Of a stretch of 64,000 nt of DNA, positions 60,555 to 64,000 are shown in pieces. The stretch covers positions 58,891 to 122,890 of the forward strand of contig NZ_JAHTMR010000014.1 in NCBI RefSeq assembly GCF_019200975.1, given 5' to 3'. The notes beneath the pieces were generated by a model. That model ran no database searches, was not told where the DNA came from, and was given only the letters and a program-made list of their open reading frames with translations. The translations under genes were made by a program, and so were the position numbers. Position 1 is the first letter of the stretch. Each line of letters begins with the position of its first letter. The stretch is from Pseudomonas sp. PD9R (GTDB taxonomy: Bacteria > Pseudomonadota > Gammaproteobacteria > Pseudomonadales > Pseudomonadaceae).

Positions 60555-61547
60555 ATGGCGCGGATGTACGATGCACGGGGCAATATCTACATAGTTGTGG
60601 CGCCAGAAGAATTGCGCCGCCAGGGAATCGTCTTGCCGGATCAGGCCAATGACGCGGCGCAAAGCCGCGAGGCATGGACGTTGTCGGCCGTTGAGGCTTT
60701 TTGCAGTTGGGCGCCCGGCACGCAACCACCCGGTAGCAAGGATCATTGCAGTGATGGCTTGCTGGTCGGCCCGTTCCAGGCGGCGCCTCCGTTTGATCTG
60801 TTGATCGTAAACACTGACGGCACCCTGGCCGAACGCAGTGGTAACGGGCTGACGATTTTTTCTCAGGCGCTCAGCGATCAGGGACTTTGGCCGGGTGACG
60901 AGGCATGCGTGCTCAGGGTTTATCACGACAAGGCCGATGTGGTTTCGCCGGGGGAAACATCGGTGAAAGCGGCGCAGGTCGAAGGCGTGCACGGGTTCTG
61001 GCTGGACCTGGGTAAACCGACGTTCGGGCCCGGCGCGGTCAGTGCGTATGGGGTTGAAAGTGTTGCATTCGAGGGCCGTGAACTCAGCCATGTGCAGCCG
61101 TTGGCGTCATTGAATGCGGCCTGGTCGCGCAGTCAGTTCGTGCGGGTTGGCAATCCGCATTGCGTGACGCTGGTGGATGACGTTCAGGCATTGCCAAGCA
61201 ATGAGCAGATGCGTGAACCGGCGTTGGGGGAAGGGCTGACGCGAATTGCCTACGCGATGCCGACCGGGGCGGGACAGCCATGCCCGGCCGGGATCAATCT
61301 GCAATGGGCGATGCTTGAGTCCGACGGCCGAATTGCTGCGCGGGTGTTCGAGCGGGGCGAAGGGCCGACGGCGTCTTCGGGCACCAGCGCCAGCGCGGTG
61401 GCGTGTTCCGCGTGGCGGGTGGGCTGGGTGAAGGCCGGGGAGGTGAAGGTGGTGATGCCGGGAGGCACGGCGCCGATTTTGCTGGAGGAAGAGCAGGGGG
61501 AATTGAGTCGGGTCAGCCTGTTTGGTACGGCGCGTTTGGTGGGGTGA
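60555..61547 (+). CDS. Diaminopimelate-epimerase-fold protein lacking both catalytic cysteines
   Basis: Protein of 330 residues with the DapF layout: MYDARGNIYIV at the start, ERSGNGLTIFSQAL where DapF has its first Cys-Gly-Asn-Gly, NPHCVTLVDD in the middle, and ERGEGPTASSGTSASA where the second catalytic Cys belongs. Serines (Ser95 and Ser275) occupy both catalytic positions. DapF-type racemases need a thiol pair, so the protein is either a Ser-dependent isomerase like some family members or a binding protein. The ATG at 60555 follows GCAGGGAGGG. No lysine-pathway genes adjoin. Confidence 0.78.
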   Translation: MARMYDARGNIYIVVAPEELRRQGIVLPDQANDAAQSREAWTLSAVEAFCSWAPGTQPPGSKDHCSDGLLVGPFQAAPPFDLLIVNTDGTLAERSGNGLTIFSQALSDQGLWPGDEACVLRVYHDKADVVSPGETSVKAAQVEGVHGFWLDLGKPTFGPGAVSAYGVESVAFEGRELSHVQPLASLNAAWSRSQFVRVGNPHCVTLVDDVQALPSNEQMREPALGEGLTRIAYAMPTGAGQPCPAGINLQWAMLESDGRIAARVFERGEGPTASSGTSASAVACSAWRVGWVKAGEVKVVMPGGTAPILLEEEQGELSRVSLFGTARLVG

Positions 61548-61561
61548 TTTCGAAATCGCCA

Positions 61562-61637
61562 TTGCGAGCAAGCTCGCTCCAACAGGGGATTTGTGAACGG
61601 CACAGGTCCAGTGTGGGAGCGGGCCTGCTCGCGATGA
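61562..61637. repeat. Intergenic palindromic repeat, GCGAGC/GCTCGC type
   Basis: TTGCGAGCAAGCTCGCTCCA and the inverted GTGGGAGCGGGCCTGCTCGC are set between the convergent DapF-like and codA genes. Confidence 0.78.
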
Positions 61638-61659
61638 GGCCAGCCCAGTCAATGAATAC

Positions 61660-62895
61660 TCAAGCCCAATCCACCACCGGCATCGTCCGTTTCATCAACA
61701 CCTTGCCTCCGCGAACCGAGTACAGCGGCAACCCCTGGCTGCGGATCACCTCGTAATCGCTCTCCGCCGACAGAATCAGCAAATTCGCCGGCCGCCCCGG
61801 CTCCAGCCCGTAACGATCCCCCAACGCCAGAGCCTTGGCGCTGTTGTCGGTGACCAGGTCCAGCGCGGTTTGCAGGTTGCGGTAACCGAGCATGTGGCAG
61901 ATGTGCAGGCCCGCTTCGAGCACTCGCAGAATGTTGCCATTACCCAGCGGATACCATGGGTCGACAATCGAATCCTGGCCGAAACACACGTTCATGCCGG
62001 CTTCGAGCAACTCATTGACCCGGGTTACGCCCCGGCGTTTCGGGAAGTTATCGAAGCGTCCTTGCAGGTGAATGCTTTCGGTCGGGCAGGAAACAAAGCT
62101 GATTCCCGAATGCCCGAGCAGACGAAACAGTTTGGCGCAGTAGGCATTGTCGTAGGAACCCATGGCCGTGGTGTGGCTGGCGGTGACCCTCGAACCCATG
62201 TCGCGGCTGCGCGCTTCTTCGGCCAGTACTTCGAGAAAACGTGAGTGCGGGTCGTCGGTTTCATCGCAATGCACATCCACCAGGCAGCCGGTGCGCTCGG
62301 CCAGGTCCATCAGAAACTTCACCGAACTCACGCCTTGATCGCGGGTGTACTCGAAGTGCGGAATACCGCCGACCACGTCCGCGCCCATGTGGATTGCCTC
62401 TTCCATCAGGTCTCGACCGTTACGGTAGGACTCGATGCCTTCCTGGGGGAACGCGACGATTTGCAGGTCGATCAGGTGACGGCTTTCCTCGCGCACTTCG
62501 AGCATCGCCTTCAGCGCGGTCAACTGCGGGTCGGTGACGTCGACGTGAGTGCGCACATGCTGGATGCCGTGGGCTGCGAGGGTTTCGATGGTTTTCTTGG
62601 CGCGGGTCTTGGTGTCTTCCTGGGTGATGGTCGCCTTGCGCTCGCCCCAGCATTCGATGCCTTCGAACAGTGTGCCGCTCATGTTCCAGCGCGGCTCACC
62701 GGCGGTCAGGGTGGCGTCGAGATGAATGTGCGGCTCGACGAAGGGCGGCACTACAAGGTTGCCGCCAGCGTCCAGATCCTCGGGCCCCAGGGTCGGGGCT
62801 TCGGTCTGCCGGGCAATGTTGCTGATCAGTCCGTTTTCCAGGTGTAACTCATGCAGGCCTTCCTGGTGGCGCAATCGGGCATTGATGATGTGCAT
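61660..62895 (-). CDS. codA: Cytosine deaminase CodA-like amidohydrolase
   Basis: Cytoplasmic amidohydrolase of 411 residues that deaminates cytosine to uracil (and isocytosine or similar in relatives). The metal and catalytic motifs are intact: PHIHLDATLT, VDVHCDETDD, ASHTTAMGSYDNAYC and CFGQDSIVDPWYPLGNGNIL, as in E. coli CodA. No codB permease gene is adjacent; an alpha/beta hydrolase follows 130 bases away in the same orientation. Confidence 0.88.
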   Translation of the reverse strand: MHIINARLRHQEGLHELHLENGLISNIARQTEAPTLGPEDLDAGGNLVVPPFVEPHIHLDATLTAGEPRWNMSGTLFEGIECWGERKATITQEDTKTRAKKTIETLAAHGIQHVRTHVDVTDPQLTALKAMLEVREESRHLIDLQIVAFPQEGIESYRNGRDLMEEAIHMGADVVGGIPHFEYTRDQGVSSVKFLMDLAERTGCLVDVHCDETDDPHSRFLEVLAEEARSRDMGSRVTASHTTAMGSYDNAYCAKLFRLLGHSGISFVSCPTESIHLQGRFDNFPKRRGVTRVNELLEAGMNVCFGQDSIVDPWYPLGNGNILRVLEAGLHICHMLGYRNLQTALDLVTDNSAKALALGDRYGLEPGRPANLLILSAESDYEVIRSQGLPLYSVRGGKVLMKRTMPVVDWA

Positions 62896-62995
62896 CAGGA
62901 GAGTCCTTTATGGAAAGTCTGCCCTTACGTTAGCCCGGCAGCGGCGATCCCCGCCAGTGACATTAATCAAATGCAGGCGCGGGCTTGCTCTCTGT

Positions 62996-63009
62996 AGGAG
63001 CTGCCGAAG
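62996..63009. repeat. Remnant of the GTAGGAGCTGCCG palindrome
   Basis: Only GTAGGAGCTGCCGA remains here; the rest of the element is lost. It lies 16 bases after the hydrolase stop on that gene's strand. Confidence 0.6.
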
Positions 63010-63024
63010 GGGGATTGGGTGAAG

Positions 63025-63855
63025 TCAGGAGGATTTTTGCAGGGGCAAAAACCGCATCAGCGCGGCAACAATGGCCTCGGGTGCATCTTCCTGAACCAGA
63101 TGCCCGGCGTTGGCAATCGGCTGAAACTGCGCGCCGGGAATCATCTGCTGCAAAGCCCGGCCACGCTCGATCGGAATCCACTGATCGTCCTCGCCCCAGA
63201 GTATCTGCACCGGACACCGAATCCTCGGGTACAACCCTTCAGCCTCACGGGTATAGCGCTCGTCCATCTGCGCGATCTGCCGATAAAACGCCGCTTGCCC
63301 CGTTTCCCCCAGCCACGGTTGCACATACGGTGCGAGCTCATCGTCAGGGATATCCCGCTTGATCGCCCCGCGAATATAGGTCGGCACGATGGCGCGCTGA
63401 ATGTAGTCGGGCACCCCGCTGAACGCCGCCTCATGCTGGCGCACATGCTGCACGAACGGCGAACCCCAGGGCGTCAGCGCCACCGGATCGATCAGCGTCA
63501 GGCTGCGGTAATCCTTGCCGTTCAACAGGTGAGTACGCAGGGCCGTCGCGCCGCCAAAGTCATGGGCCACTACATCAGGCCGATCCAGCCCCCAGTGTTC
63601 CAGCAACTGCGCCAACAGTTGATTCTGCACGCCGAGCGACACATCGCCGTCAGGCTTGGCGGATTGCCCATAGCCCAGCAAGTCGAAGTAATGCACGCGG
63701 TGCGAGTGAGTGAAGTACGGCGCAATCCGGTGCCAAACATAAGAAGAGAAAGGCGTGCCATGCACAAACACCATCGGCGGGCCATCACCGCGTATGGCGT
63801 AGCGGATGGGTTGTCCGTTGAAGTCAAAGACTTGATCCAGTGGCCATTCAGTCAT
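63025..63855 (-). CDS. Alpha/beta hydrolase with an aspartate nucleophile
   Basis: Cytoplasmic hydrolase of 276 residues. The oxyanion motif HGTPFSSYVWHR and the nucleophile elbow VVAHDFGGA (Asp99) point to the haloalkane-dehalogenase/epoxide-hydrolase side of the family, since esterases have Ser there. A cap domain spans about 130-200. The acid is probably in WGEDDQWIP and the catalytic His is in NAGHLVQEDAPEA. The ATG at 63855 is chosen over an upstream frame to 63912. The substrate is unknown. Confidence 0.83.
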   Translation of the reverse strand: MTEWPLDQVFDFNGQPIRYAIRGDGPPMVFVHGTPFSSYVWHRIAPYFTHSHRVHYFDLLGYGQSAKPDGDVSLGVQNQLLAQLLEHWGLDRPDVVAHDFGGATALRTHLLNGKDYRSLTLIDPVALTPWGSPFVQHVRQHEAAFSGVPDYIQRAIVPTYIRGAIKRDIPDDELAPYVQPWLGETGQAAFYRQIAQMDERYTREAEGLYPRIRCPVQILWGEDDQWIPIERGRALQQMIPGAQFQPIANAGHLVQEDAPEAIVAALMRFLPLQKSS

Positions 63856-63953
63856 GGGCTTGTCCTCTTGGCGGGTGCGAGGGGAAAAGCATAGGCATAA
63901 AAAAACAGCCATTGAAGACTGTTCTTTATTTTGCGGACAAAACGCACTTCCAT

Positions 63954-64000
63954 GTAGGAGCTGCCGCAGGCTGCGATCTTTTGATCTTTGTCTTTTGACT
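63954..64000. repeat. Intergenic palindrome cut by the window end
   Basis: GTAGGAGCTGCCGCAGGCTG followed by CGATCTTTTGATC at 63954 onward; the inverted half should lie past base 64000. Confidence 0.8.

Overview
The window looks like chromosome of a fluorescent Pseudomonas of the P. fluorescens group. The evidence is a pyoverdine (pvd) locus at the left edge, high-GC codon use, Pseudomonas-style paa gene order, and many copies of the intergenic palindromes built on GTAGGAGCTGCCG / GCTGCGATCTTTTGATC that are typical of that group. No rRNA, tRNA, CRISPR array, phage or complete insertion sequence was seen. Every assignment comes from reading motifs and gene order; no database search was run.

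Layout. 1-8.5 kb: pyoverdine maturation, export, regulation and synthesis (pvdP fragment, opmQ-pvdT-pvdR, fpvI, pvdA), with exact-fit PvdS-type promoter boxes before pvdR and pvdA. 8.5-16.2 kb: mgtA behind a strongly folded leader, then a BvgA/BvgS-like phosphorelay preceded by a degenerate receiver. 16.2-24.9 kb: aldo/keto reductase, pirin, an MscS channel with a cyclic-nucleotide-type domain, an orphan FecI/FecR pair, an AhpD-like protein and an EmrAB pump. 24.9-26.0 kb: an array of eight near-identical palindromes on an exact 133-bp period. 26.0-31.6 kb: enoyl-CoA hydratase/thiolase pair, polyamine-type binding protein, class III aminotransferase and LuxR regulator. 31.6-47 kb: the complete phenylacetate core (paaFGHIJK, paaABCDE, paaZ, divergent paaY and paaX), interrupted by a MITE-like element and several palindromes. 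47-53 kb: FeaR, an ECF sigma/anti-sigma pair facing a Tat-exported phosphoesterase plus cupredoxin, and a TPQ copper amine oxidase. 53-57.6 kb: fecI-fecR-fecA. 57.6-64 kb: secreted trypsin-like protease, MFS transporter, DapF-fold protein lacking both catalytic cysteines, cytosine deaminase and an Asp-nucleophile alpha/beta hydrolase.

How the genes fit together. The amine oxidase would turn phenylethylamine or similar amines into arylacetaldehydes under FeaR. A phenylacetaldehyde dehydrogenase, not seen here, would give phenylacetate, which PaaK activates, PaaABCDE epoxidises and PaaG/Z/J/F/H take to acetyl-CoA and succinyl-CoA. Iron supply is served twice, by pyoverdine and by ferric citrate uptake. 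The most specific new-looking signals are the matched divergent promoter pair of the ECF/cupredoxin locus, the 133-bp array, the MITE-like element between paaK and paaA, the mgtA leader, and the two enzyme or regulator families that have lost their catalytic residues.
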